This document shows, piece after piece, positions 10,869-21,060 of a stretch of 24,238 bases of DNA. Each line of letters opens with the position of its first letter. Position 1 is the first letter of the stretch. Under the pieces are notes generated by a model, which saw nothing but the letters and a program-made list of their open reading frames with translations, was not told the DNA's origin and did not search any database. Made by a program: the position numbers and the translations under genes. The DNA comes from Echinostoma caproni (Eukaryota; Platyhelminthes; Trematoda; Plagiorchiida; Echinostomatidae): assembly GCA_900618425.1 (NCBI GenBank), contig UZAN01040245.1:61196-85433 (forward strand), in the 5' to 3' direction.

Positions 10869-10930
10869 ATCAGGGTCAAACAGCTATCCAGTGCTTTCCA
10901 CTTTTAAAGCTTGCATTTCAGTTGCTCCGT
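10869..10930 (+). repeat. SINE tail fragment
   Basis: Just beyond the end of the transposon-like repeat, plus-strand sequence around 10878-10920 (tcaaacagctatccagtgct and following) aligns with the SINE tail at 14337-14385 (tcaaaacagctgttcagtgc and following), with a few substitutions. No tRNA-like head is seen upstream, so it is a fragment or an exchanged tail. Confidence 0.45.
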
Positions 10931-11955
10931 ACACGATAAAATTCTACATGATGGAACCAAATCCCTAATGATTATATATAAGCTGTACGTCTTGGCCACT
11001 GTTTCGATTTCAGTGGATTCAAACTGCCTGGATTTTCAACGGAGAGTCCAGCCCAGGCAAACGTTCATTTAAGCTTTTCCTATGACTTAATCACTAATTT
11101 ACACAAGTTATTTCTACTTCAATACTGACCGGACGCTTCAATTTGTTACGTTTACCGTCTGTGGTCATGAAGGTTACGGTCATTTTTCCCGGCTGTATGC
11201 TTACTCTCGACTCAGCGCACTGACGTAACTGTACAAACTTGGGGCCTGAGTATAATCACAATTCACTCAGCGGGTATGCGAGGTTGTGGATTAAGATGTT
11301 AGATTTCGAATCGGTCGATAAACCCCGTCTTACTGAATGACAGAGTAAGTTTTATAGGTAGAGGGTTAGATCATACTTTTGTGATTAAACTACCAATGCT
11401 CCATGTAAAATGTTGTATGTCAAATTTATGCTATTCAATATTTTTTCAATTCTGCGTTATCGAAGATCATGTACATACATAACACAGTTTCTTCACCAAT
11501 AGTACATCACTGGTTACTCAAAAATTCATTTACACACGTGAACACATTTCCAGGTTCGACCAGACCAAAAATTATCGATCTTCCCTGGCACCTTCTCCGA
11601 AGCATTACTTCCTTTATCAACTTGTCCCTCAGTACAGTCATTCTCATTTCTCTGGTACAATAATGATGCGTTCCTTGCGATGAATAAACTCGAAAGTAAA
11701 ACAGAAATTGTCAATTTGACTGGGTATATGAATGGACCCGCTCTTGTCCAATCCCTCTTTTAGTTGCACCCAATGAAATGCAATTCATCCATTTGCTGTC
11801 AGAATGATTGAACGCAGTGATCAGTGTCAGTCGATAGCGGTTGCGGACTACCGGAAAAGGAAAGCGCAATGAGCCTCGACGTTATTACTGGTGTATCGCA
11901 TATCTACAGTTGAGTGTGATTCGCCGGCAGATTGAGATCAGATTTCAATCGCTTC

Positions 11956-11957
<2 letters not shown>

Positions 11958-11986
<29 letters not shown>
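11958..11986 (+). repeat. (TG)n microsatellite, 14.5 units
   Basis: Twenty-nine bases of perfect alternating TG. No other long dinucleotide repeat is present apart from the short TA run at 13228-13240. Confidence 0.97.
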
Positions 11987-11991
<5 letters not shown>

Positions 11992-13227
11992 TTGGAGCAG
12001 GAAGCGAGCCAGCCTTTTGTCAAACACTTTGGTTTTCCTAAACATGAAACAGTATGATCATTCAAAATAGTATCACGCTGCAACAGAGGGGCTTAATTCT
12101 TCAACTGTTCTCATAGAAAATGTTATCAAAATACATTCCGAGAAAGGCGTTTAAAATGCACTGATTTTGGTGTCTTTTAAATCTCACTAATCTGGACAAG
12201 CTTAAGGTTTCCGTGGAAGATTGCTGTGCGTTTATCGGCTATTACACCGATCTGGGGATTACATGGTTTTCAATTGCAGCCCCTGCCGGCTATAGTCCAT
12301 AAAGTGCTCCCCACCGTAATCCGGAAAATAGATAACAAAAGTGCAAAGTTATTGAAATGCAGTAAACCTGTTCTGATGAAACAGTCCCAACTTGTCATCA
12401 ACACAGGAAGTCATATGCTGGCGGAACCGGCCATCAGCTTCGCGTACTGCCATTGAGCTGCAAAAGCACATTTATAGATGATAATGTCAAACAAAGAAAC
12501 ATACGAGGTTTGGTGAATTTGATGTGTGGAGGGCGAGGTAAATGGCAATATTGTATGACAACTGGTGAAGGGCGTATGTCTTCAGATCAAAATAATCTAC
12601 GATGAGAACTACGTCAAAAGTCCGAAGATATGATTTTCAGGAAGACATTTTCGTGAAACATGGGACGACATTAAATTGGTTATCATACAATCATGGCAAT
12701 CATGGCACGAGTGGAAGTGTTTATCTCGGAGCGTGAATCGAATTCGAAAAGAATCGGTGTATGCTCGTGACCTCATATGTCACTNGGATCAGTTCGTTTG
12801 CCGATACCTCAGATGTGAACTTCCTCCGCTCAACTTTTATGCGATATTCGCACTCATAAGCGAGATTTACTGGACATTGGTAGTGCTACATCAGGTTGAA
12901 CCATAAGGTCCCTCATACGCGCGTGAAATAATGTGCGCCCATTTGATAAGGGTTTCTTTGAGGCTAATCCTCTATCTTCCAACATGGGTTCAAATTTTTA
13001 TTTTGTTTACAAATGGTTTCCAAGTACATTATTCATATATTAACCGCGAAAATCAATCTCAAATTTACCCAGAAAAAAAAGATATTTTGTTATCCATGAC
13101 CATTTCCCAGTGTTTAATTGTTTCGCCATCTCTCCGCCTTGTTGTGTATCCCAATTCATTTGCCTCCTAATATTCTTATTCTTGTTATCGTTAAGGCGTT
13201 GACACCATGCTTGTCTACAAGCCAGCT

Positions 13228-13240
13228 TATATATATATAT
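13228..13240. repeat. short (TA)n run
   Basis: Thirteen bases of alternating T and A, about 70 bases before the inverted transposon-like repeat. Probably a simple repeat; pogo/mariner-type elements insert at TA, so proximity to the repeat end may or may not mean anything. Confidence 0.8.
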
Positions 13241-13311
13241 CATTTTGAACTAAAAGGTTACCTATACGCACAGTCTGTGCGAACGCTCAGGACTGACACT
13301 CGGGGAGCCCA

Positions 13312-13695
13312 AGGACCCGTGATAAGCGTAGTGAGCTGCAGGAGAATCGTGTTGTGATTCGTCTCAACACTTAGAAACCCATGGGAACTTAAGAACACAC
13401 TTCACAGGACGAGTTTTTCACCTTATGAATTAACCAGTCAGAGGTGTAAACAAGAGCAGTTTCAGGATGTGAGACGACCGAAGAGTCGTTGAGAGCTGTT
13501 TCTGTTCTTCGGGGGCCCACAGGGGCCCATTGTGGGGGATTATAGATTATTGCACAGGTTTTAAATAGTATTCAGCAGGGATGCAGCCTGTCAACCGAGT
13601 GGCACAGGCAAAACAAATAGCGTCATCCAATGTCTTACTCGTTTTAACAATATTTTGAGAGTATTCAGTTCCCCCTAGATGCAAGAGGGCAGTTT
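13312..13695 (+). pseudogene. N-terminal and 5' region of the pogo/Tigger element, copy 2 (inverted)
   Basis: The reverse complement of this stretch aligns with 10531-10868 over several hundred bases. Matching blocks include 13415-13435 (caccttatgaattaacc) and 13590-13625 (gtggcacagg, aaacaaatagcgtcatcc). The transposase sense here is plus, opposite to copy 1. The frame piece VAQAKQIASS corresponds to VAQEKQIASS in copy 1. No catalytic part follows at 13700 onwards, so this is a truncated 5' piece, not a second full element. A local GC-rich insertion at 13511-13537 can form a hairpin (CCCACA with TGTGGG, 9-base loop) and is absent from copy 1. Confidence 0.6.
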
Positions 13696-13699
13696 CGCA

Positions 13700-14225
13700 A
13701 CAGTTCATTTATTTGTATCGCACAATCGTACGCCATAGATTACAAAATATAAAATATTAATGACACCGACAACTTGACCAGGATGCCAGACTAATTTCTG
13801 CACACTGACACTTTCTATCTATCCATCCCTCTCCCATCGGAAATCACATTTGCCAAGAACACGCGAGGTGCCTTGCTACAAATGCAATGAAAGCGCGCAG
13901 AGATGAATTATGATGATTCTATGAGCTCATCATCGTTAGTTCTCTGCTCAAACAGATTCCAAAACAATGAGTGAGTTCAACGATTCCCAAACAACGGTAT
14001 ATTCCATTGGGAGGCAAAACGTGATCATAAAAAACGGAACCTTTTAGTTTGATAAATAATAAATTATGGCATGTCTACCGCGGATTTACTCAAACTCTGT
14101 GCTAGATTTCATCTCCTTCAAGACAAAGCAAACCTGTTTACGGAGAATCCAGGAAGTACAGCTAATCAGTGAACCATAGAGGGTGCTATATGGTGCAAAT
14201 GGAAATAGAAAATCAGGCTGACCAG
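13700..14225. other. no recognisable feature
   Basis: AT-leaning sequence between the inverted transposon fragment and the SINE pair. I see no coding frame, RNA gene or repeat relationship. Confidence 0.4.
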
Positions 14226-14227
14226 CT

Positions 14228-14410
14228 GCCCGGTGGCCGAGTAGGTAACGTGCTTGAGTTCGGCCCAGGAGGTCCCGGGTTCGNGGTTCGATCCCCAGTT
14301 GGGTCGATTGAGTCACTATGTTGATAAAATTCAATCAAGTCAAAACAGCTGTTCAGTGCTTCCCAGGTTTTCAGTTCATACTTCATTTCTTATTTACTCG
14401 ACCACTTCCC
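14228..14410 (+). repeat. tRNA-derived SINE with intact A and B boxes
   Basis: An internal Pol III promoter is visible: A box tggccgagtagg at 14234-14245 and B box ggttcgatccc at 14285-14295, both matching tRNA consensus. The start-to-start spacing is 51 bases. A tail follows with tcaatcaagtcaaaacagct at about 14331-14350, then gttcagtgcttccc. The sequence just before the B box (gggttcg, then an ambiguous base at 14284) repeats the start of the B box. The outer arms do not pair well enough for a real tRNA gene, so it is a SINE head. Promoter integrity suggests it could still be recognised by TFIIIC, which is an inference. Confidence 0.8.
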
Positions 14411-14419
14411 CTTTAGAAG

Positions 14420-14590
14420 CTATTAAGTAGTTGACTGGCTGATCGACCACCAGATTCCCAGCTGGATCCTCGGTTCAATAGGTGGTTTTGTATAGCGGAA
14501 GCGATCCAACGAGTTTCAAATGACCGTAAAGTGAGGGCTTCCTGGCTTTCCAATTCACGTTTCATTTCCCGTGTACATGGCCGAGTTAAT
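14420..14590 (+). repeat. second, diverged copy of the same SINE tail
   Basis: The stretch agtgagggcttcctgg onward (about 14531-14575) aligns with the first copy's tail (14355-14400), sharing the series gcttcc, ttttc or tttcc, ttca and ttcatttc. A decayed B-box-like string (ggttcaata, about 14473-14481) and a cccagctgg string lie upstream. Two adjacent copies in the same orientation suggest a tandem insertion or a dimeric SINE. Confidence 0.45.
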
Positions 14591-14599
14591 TATATAACA

Positions 14600-17205
14600 A
14601 AATGTCCACGTGACTGCACGCCATAAAAGTTTAGATAAGTATTTTACTCCGCTAACAGATCAATGAAATGAGGCCCTGTGTAAAGGCGTGGAACATTTGG
14701 TTGTAGTTCAGACAAAGCGTGTGCGTTGTTTATACTTCAAACGCCTCTGTCTTAGGGGACGAATAAATACAACCAAAACAGCGTTCATTTGGAGCCACAC
14801 GGGAGAATGTCTGACTTTGTTTGTTTGGGATGATTAGTTCCGTGAATGAAACAAATAATTACAAATGTTGCAAATAGGTCAATCACAATGTTCTTTAAAG
14901 GGAAACAAAGTTGCAAGGCAGGGGCTGACCCAAAATGAACGCTGTGGCGGACGTTATCCTCCGATCGAAACGTGACTCGGAATGTCCGTATGGTAAAAGG
15001 TGTTTTTAGTCTGGGATGTCAGAACCGAACCGTACCAAGTTCCGATCAGAGTCAGTTTTCTTTCCCGACCCATAAACTTGAGCAGTGTGTTCTAACTGAC
15101 TTGACCGCTGGCAAACGGTGTGCATACAAACACATAGAGAAGTTATTGAATATGAAGCGACCGATTACTGAAAATATATGGATCCGATTATTATCTGCAG
15201 CTCTCTGTTTAAGTAAATATATTGTCCAATCAAACTTCGCAGTTTATTGCCTGTAGTCCTCTTTCAACCAACTGATCAAACGGTACCTTCATTTAGTAAG
15301 CCAATAACCAATAACCAATCTGTAATTTATATTCAAAATGAAAACGGTATTATTCAGTGCACCAAGACGGGAGAACGAGCGCATTCTGGTGCTAAGCCGA
15401 AACGGACCAGAGAAACTGGACCACAATGAACGGAAAAAGCACCAGCAGTGATTGCTCATTAACCCAATTCAGCTTCACAATCAGGAAGTTGAAAAGAAAT
15501 AACGGATGTTTATTCCTTTTACCTGGAGCTGAAAATGTGTGCATTTTAAATATCAGCACAGTTATTTTATACTATCATACCCAACCACTGATTGCATTGC
15601 CAGACAACGGAACGACATTTAACCAGTCTTGAAAACGTTGCCAGCTTTGTGGCACATCCACATTGAATGCTCAGCCACCAACACTAGACGGAACTGAGTA
15701 GCAACTTAGGCAACGAATAGCTCAACACAACCCTGTGTGGGTTGACAAACTGGCGAACGAATCATACTGGTTTTGATTAGACCAGTTCTAGTGAACCCAT
15801 CTGAATCTGTCGCATACATGCACAGATACCAACAAAGATGAACTGGAGCAGAGTATACAAAGAAAATTAAAAAAAATATACAAAGAAAACATTCTGAAAT
15901 TAGAATTTTAAGACTCCTTCCATTAGTCCCTATTTTGTCTAAATTGAAGTGAGGATACACAGGAAATAAATTTTGTTACTGGTATGAAGTATGTTTGGAG
16001 TACGAATTTCGAGTAGTTCACGAATTACCCACGAGAAAGTTGTTTCTAAAAATCAATAGAACTGAGACACGCGATGAACATGACCTACGCAAATGCGAAC
16101 GACGGGCAGTTCAAGTTGCCTAGTTGTTCGTGCTTAAAACAAGATTGAATTCGTACAAACATGATTTATTTTTTCCTGATCCCGTCTGACCCTGCTGTAA
16201 CATTGATCCTATCTATTAAGTTTACCCCATCCATCCAATGAGTAAATGCCGAATTGAGCACCTTTTACCCCGTTTAGCGATGGCACAGCATATCTGCATG
16301 ATTTCGAACTGATTAAGACGAGGAAAGTCTTGCTCACGCGAAGAACGGATTTCTGTTTGAATTTCATAAATCCTGCTCCACGTTTCAATCCTAAAAGAAT
16401 ACGAAAATAGATCAAGGTTAATTGAGCCCCTGCTGCGTTCTTTGCATCAAACTCTCAAGTACTGGGGTTCTTTACTTTCAAAATGGACTGTTTTCACGAA
16501 TTCGGTGAAAGAAACTCGCATTCCGTCAGTCCTATAATCATGTCATCAGATGACTTTAAATATGATAAGCACCGTGATTAAAAAGGGACGAAAAATTCGA
16601 GTACTGATGATTAAGATCTGGCTCCGATCATGTGTTTGTGTGAAACTGGTGACAGTGCCAAAAGTTTGATTGCATACTGGTTAGGGTGGATGAAATGGAC
16701 CCAAGGGAGACTAAGTGGCTGGGATCCGATGTTTCAGTTGTCCTAACTGTCTACACTGGACCATGTCAATCGGTTGAAACTCGCTTATCACAGCAGCTGA
16801 GTGATTTTACCGAAGGAAGTTTGAATCTACCGCGCTCGTAATTGTCCCAATTGTTCTTGTCTTCAATCAAGCTAGGTGGTGTTCACGAACCCAATCGGAT
16901 AAGCGCCTGGTTGTGTGGCCTGTGCATCCAAGTACACAGCAACAGGTGAATGAATATACACAGAATGAGGCAGGAGAATTTGATACTTTGTTTTTCAGTT
17001 GGAGACATGCAATCAGTTTAGATAAGAATATAGCTTTTGCTTGCTCAGTGTGGAATGCTCTGTTTACTGCACCTGAGAGCTTTCTTCATGAGGAATGGAA
17101 TTTCAAGTCCCTTCTAAGTCCCATTGATAGTCATATTTAATGTTACATAATAACATGATTACGAATAACTGAAAATGAGCTTGTTCGCCTGGCTGTTGCA
17201 ATTCC
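14600..17205. other. no recognisable feature
   Basis: About 2.6 kb of AT-leaning sequence. Frames at 14972-15632 (plus), 15706-15960 (minus), 16209-16415 (minus) and 16913-17140 (plus) show no known domain. A weak likeness of 16813-16870 to the PLE 3' region is listed under rejected items. Confidence 0.4.
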
Positions 17206-17209
17206 TAGC

Positions 17210-17500
17210 TATATGAAACAATTTCAGTGGGGTCAAACGGAAAAGCGGATAAGTCATCTATTCGGTAAGAACACCGAGGGAACTCTAAATTGGTACTTTG
17301 TTCGGACTACGTAACCGAAGTTCGCCACATTGCGTCATTGACGCAGGAACAAGCGAATTCCTCCTGTCTCAGCCTAGGGAGTTTGAATCCATTTTCGTTG
17401 TCCAAATTGTTCAGGTTTCATGAATCGGATTCGAATAACCTCTATGGCCGTTAAAATCCGAAACCGTACCACAGGTGCGCATGAATTTATAAACAAATGG
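17210..17500 (-). pseudogene. Penelope-like element fragment: GIY-YIG C-terminus plus 3' region
   Basis: This is homologous to 4900-5330. The minus-strand coding part gives TAIEVIRIRFMKPEQ and then LRQEEFACS, matching ITEAIGIRLMKPEL and LRQDKIACL in the larger copy; the Glu is retained. The 3' part (17217-17330) aligns base by base with 4900-5010, including the shared caattt, gtcaaac and gtaacc strings. Upstream, a VYKFMRTCG segment (the zinc-finger start) is joined almost directly to the late GIY-YIG part, so about 170 bases that hold the GIY motif in the other copy are deleted here. It is nonfunctional. Confidence 0.75.
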
Positions 17501-17544
17501 ACCAATGGAATACCGAAAACCCCGGAAAAAGAACGTCTGGCTGT

Positions 17545-18075
17545 GTACGCCAACCCCCATTTGATCTACTCATTCCAATGTAGATGCGGAGCGATCTGAG
17601 TGGGCATTATAGAGTGACAATTACGTAATTGGATGGTTGTATATATTATAAATTTGGTCTGAAGTCAGATGATGCAGTGGACGTCAAGACCATCGCATAC
17701 GAACGACCATCGAGCCGAAAAGGCATCATCAACTGCCATAGCTAGACATCGGCTGATGACGCAACACCAGATTGACCGGATCGGATCGTCTATAAGTGAT
17801 GAGTTCCCAAGGTTTGCTAAGGTTTGCAAAAGTGATTGCTACTGACAAATGGAAATGCGTCAGGAAAATAGAACTTTATCTTAGCTTATCCTTATCCTGA
17901 CGACACAGTCCGTTTTTGTCTGTTTTTGTCTGTTTTAATGTATTTTATTCGACTTTCGTGTCATGCTGAAGACCTGTATAAACATTGCATTTTCTGCAGC
18001 GAAGTCGTCCTGGACACACGTCATGCAACAACACAATATGGCCTTGCAAATGAATATTAAGTCAAGTCAAGTTAA
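17545..18075 (+). pseudogene. Penelope-like element 3' end in opposite orientation: GIY-YIG remnant and short-repeat tail
   Basis: The plus-strand frame at about 17568-17640 reads HLIYSFQCRCGAI, stop, VGIIE, stop, QLRN. This parallels KCTCGATYVGGETRQ of the PLE at 4900-5890, with the GIY-type Tyr position now a stop. A second piece at about 17722-17785, ASSTAIARHRLMTQHQID, parallels the ENTIHNLLETGHLVD segment. Further on no convincing Glu motif remains. The sequence then runs into an untranslated-looking stretch with a duplicated tttttgtctg (17913-17932). It ends in aagtcaagtcaagtt (18059-18073), a short-unit tail of the kind left by target-primed elements. It differs enough from the minus-strand copies to be another PLE lineage. 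The 3' boundary is inferred from the tail. Confidence 0.6.
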
Positions 18076-18369
18076 CAGTAGATTTATGCACTCGGATGGG
18101 TGAATTTTTAGCATTCACACGATATTTGTGAATTCGAAATTCCAAAATCATTGTCATTGTCAACGAAGCAACCAGTTGCGCAATTTTGTGGAAGTCTTTT
18201 CTTTGCAAAAACGTAGACCGGCTGGATATGGCAAAACAGAATTACGATATGAAAAGGTACGTGCAAATAACAGTCTAAACCCAGGTCGTGTAGGTATTGC
18301 TTTGAAAATCCGTTGTGTAATGGGCGATGGGTACCTGAGCGTATTTTGGCAAGGAAATGTTCACATAAC

Positions 18370-18575
18370 AAATAAATAAACGTCTTTTCCTTCCTCTTTC
18401 TATTTATTGAATATACAAAGGTACGGTCCACTTTCATGAAGGGCGCTACGGTCATACAGAGGCTGCCTGGGGAAAATACAGGTATAGGGAAGACGGACGG
18501 CGGTGGAGCGGTTTGAACCCTGAACTCCCAGGTCACTAGTTGGTGACCTAACCACTTGACCACCACCGCCCACAT
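18370..18575 (-). repeat. tRNA-derived SINE with full-length tRNA-like head
   Basis: On the minus strand, 18499-18570 is 72 bases long and starts and ends with complementary 8-base arms (GGCGGTGG and CCACCGCC), like an acceptor stem. It contains an A box (tggtcaagtgg, 18552-18562), an anticodon-arm-like hairpin (GGTCAC with GTGACC, 18531-18548) and a B box (ggttcaaacc, 18510-18519). The T stem has mismatches and the hairpin is shifted from the canonical anticodon arm, so I call it a SINE head. A body follows to a TTTATTTATTTG-rich end near 18370, with an AATAAA near 18405. The 155-codon frame that crosses this region is spurious. Confidence 0.75.
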
Positions 18576-18589
18576 GATTGTGGATGTCT

Positions 18590-20770
18590 GTCTGTCATAG
18601 AATCTACGAGGTGTGATTCAGAGATATGGCCAGTAAATAAAAGTCTTTCTTCAACATACCGGGGAAAATCACTGGAGAGCAATTCAACCGGGGGTGAACA
18701 TGCAGTGATCACAATAAATCTTTTGACAGTGTGACACAAAGGTTTTTTACCATTATTGATTTTGGTACAGGTTCATGATTGGTGGAAAGGGTATGGTATC
18801 TGTCTGTAAGGGCTAAATATGACACGTCAGTCAGGAGGAAACACAACATTTTGACATTTTGAGGCATTCAATAGAAAGGAAACGGTACACGGACCAATCA
18901 ACAACGTCGTTTAGCTTGCTTTGAAGTTCTGAAGCCTCTTCCGAGGTGGATACTTTACAACCTAAAACGATGTCATCTGCATGTTTACAGCCAATGAATG
19001 CAGGAGGAATGGGAAATTATTTACATACATTGAAAAGAAAAAAATGGGGGAAATATGGTACCTTGCAGAACATCAGAAGCAACTGGGCGAGTAGAGGATA
19101 TTTTGCGCTTGAGGCATGTAAACTGCCTTCCCTTTATAAAGTAATCGCAGAGCAATCTGCTTACGTTTTGTAATAACACCACTTTCGGTAATCAGATTGA
19201 GTGACACTGACCGATCAAGACTGTCAAAACGTTTTTGTAGTCTAAGAACACCATTCTGTCGGTCTTAATTTTCTTATCTAGTGCCAATATTGTTGAGTAA
19301 ACAAAGCAAACAATAACACCAGGTGTTCAGCGCGAAGAACGATGTGTAAATTGTTATATGTCGTCTTCGGCAGACTCAGTGATAACTCACGGTAACAAGC
19401 CTCTCTCAAATAATTTGAGCATGACTGACGTACAGGTATTCGGACGGTACTCCCTAGGTTCCTTCTATTGAATGGGACTTATCTTGGCTAGTCTCCAAAT
19501 GTCAGGGAATTTTTCGCCTGTTAGGCAGCTAGTATATATTTTTGATAACGGGACTGCAAGAGCGTCCGCATATACCCTGAGTACCACGGGAGAAAGCTCA
19601 TCCGCCCCAGATACTTTATTCATTTTCATTTTCCATAGCTGCCGTAGGACCGTTGCGGGTTCGACAGCTGGTGTTGGCGTTGAGCTGACCAACGTCGACA
19701 GTATCCCTTTTGTGTTTGTTGGTGCTGCCACAGGCGATTGATGGCTTTCCACATGCCACGAAAACTAAATTTTACCAGGATAGTGTCGATGTACAATTTG
19801 TTCAACCGATTTATTTCACATTTGATAGAAATCGTAAGCCGTTTGACATGGGTTCTCTATCCAATCTTATAGGCCGGTTCTTCCCACCATCGTAGCTCTT
19901 TTAGTAACGGTGATGAATACATGGATGAAAACCGTTTCGAATGGGCAACACTAATTAAAGGAAAATTAAGGTAGTCGATAACATGTTCACAGAGCATAGA
20001 AGGGCTCTGATCCGGAAACACCGAAAATTCTTTGGCGACAATCAGGATCTTAGTCTTTCTAGGCTATCTGACGACTCATTATCACAGATGATTTTCTCAA
20101 AAACGTGCACCGATTAGTTTTGCTGTATACAGTCGGATATACTTTTAAGATACAATGACCCCAGCTACTCAGAGGAGCACGTTTCTGGACTATGAAAATT
20201 TGTGGTCTATTTGCCAAAACGATATCTAGTTGTGAATCGATTCGGGTAGGAAAATGTACTGAATTTTGTAGACCCAATGTGGTGAGGAGTGTTACATCAG
20301 GTCTGTAAAAATCACCAACAACTACACACAAAGAGTTTCTTGTTCTTGGTATGATAAAGATAGAAAAAACAACGGAAAATCTGTTTGTCAGATGCTGATA
20401 TTGTGCCAGGTAAAAGTTTCAAGAACCCACTCATAAAACGGAGCTCTCATTCGATAACGTGGCAATTGATTTGATCCGTTGAGTATTCATAGATGACGGC
20501 CTCTGATTTACTCCAGTTGTCGCTTACGTGTAACACCTCCACCTCATGTAGGGATACTCGCGGGACGGTCAATCCGATACAAGTTAAGTTCATTCAGTTG
20601 TACAATTTCACTGGAAATTTCTTCGTACAGCCACGATTCTTGTAACATAATGATGACAAGGGTTTTGCACACACTTGTTCTTGTGATGTCTGCTGCATTT
20701 TCAACCTATCCCAACAGAGGACGAATGTTTCTCGTCAAAATGAGAGGAATTAGCATTTTACTGATACTGC
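18590..20770 (-). pseudogene. CR1/Jockey-type LINE relic: APE endonuclease plus reverse transcriptase
   Basis: A non-LTR retrotransposon ORF2 nicks DNA with an apurinic-type endonuclease and primes reverse transcription there. Reading the minus strand from 20770: QESWLYEEISSEIVQLNEL (endonuclease, about 20590-20640), VVVGDFYRPD (20300-20325) and FPTRIDSQLDIVLANRP (about 20210-20260). The late endonuclease SDH position is changed (SSWGHC). RT blocks follow: MKMNKVSGADELSPVVL and LAVPLSKIYT in the 19465-19752 frame, then HRPISLTSVMLKLFERGL (about 19400-19460), VFLDYKN, SDVLQGT, the HADD active-site motif (18972-18983), LQSKLNDVVDWS and VKNLCVTLSKDL (about 18715-18750). Frameshifts and stops occur between blocks. 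About 2.2 kb survives, the 5' end (ORF1) is absent, and it is inactive. A CR1-like clade is the best fit but not certain. Confidence 0.87.
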
Positions 20771-21060
20771 ACTGTCTGAGACAGACTTTCCAAACTACGC
20801 GATGTTTTTCTACACTTCAGCCTTGTGTCTTGATGATCCGCTTGAACTTATTTCTCACTTTGTTGGAATATCTCACAAAAGACGCGGCGCGCGCGATAAC
20901 ACATAACTATTCATAAACGTGTTTTTGTGGTAAAGCATTCGGTGTCCTTGAAATTGATCATGGTGCAATTGATGATGAATAGATTCATCAAAAGAAGTTT
21001 TAATTATGATTTTCGAGCTAAATGGCATGGCCGAGTTCAAAGATCCAGGGGTTGGTAAAG
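20771..21060. other. spacer between LINE and PLE relics
   Basis: No coding or RNA feature is recognised. It includes an alternating gcgcgcgc-type string near 20885 and may contain further decayed LINE sequence. Confidence 0.35.

Larger units (their letters stand above)
10935..13305. other. spacer between inverted transposon 5' regions; no gene seen
   Basis: About 2.4 kb lies between the two inverted copies. Frames of 60-79 codons on both strands show no domain. It contains the TG microsatellite at 11958-11986, one ambiguous base at 12785 and a short TA run at 13228-13240. No transposase other than the flanking relics is recognisable. Confidence 0.4.

Noticed and set aside
14228..14312. Functional tRNA gene at the intact A/B boxes
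   Set aside because: The outer arms do not pair as an acceptor stem and a SINE tail follows directly. A SINE head explains it better.
16813..16870. Fifth PLE fragment (gaagtttgaatc and gtcccaattgttc resemble 17375-17430)
   Set aside because: The likeness is limited to two short strings with several gaps, and the flanks do not align. It could be chance.
18108..18575. Longest ATG frame in the window (155 codons, minus) as a gene
   Set aside because: Its first half is a tRNA-derived SINE read through in one frame, and the rest runs into unrelated sequence. No domain is visible.
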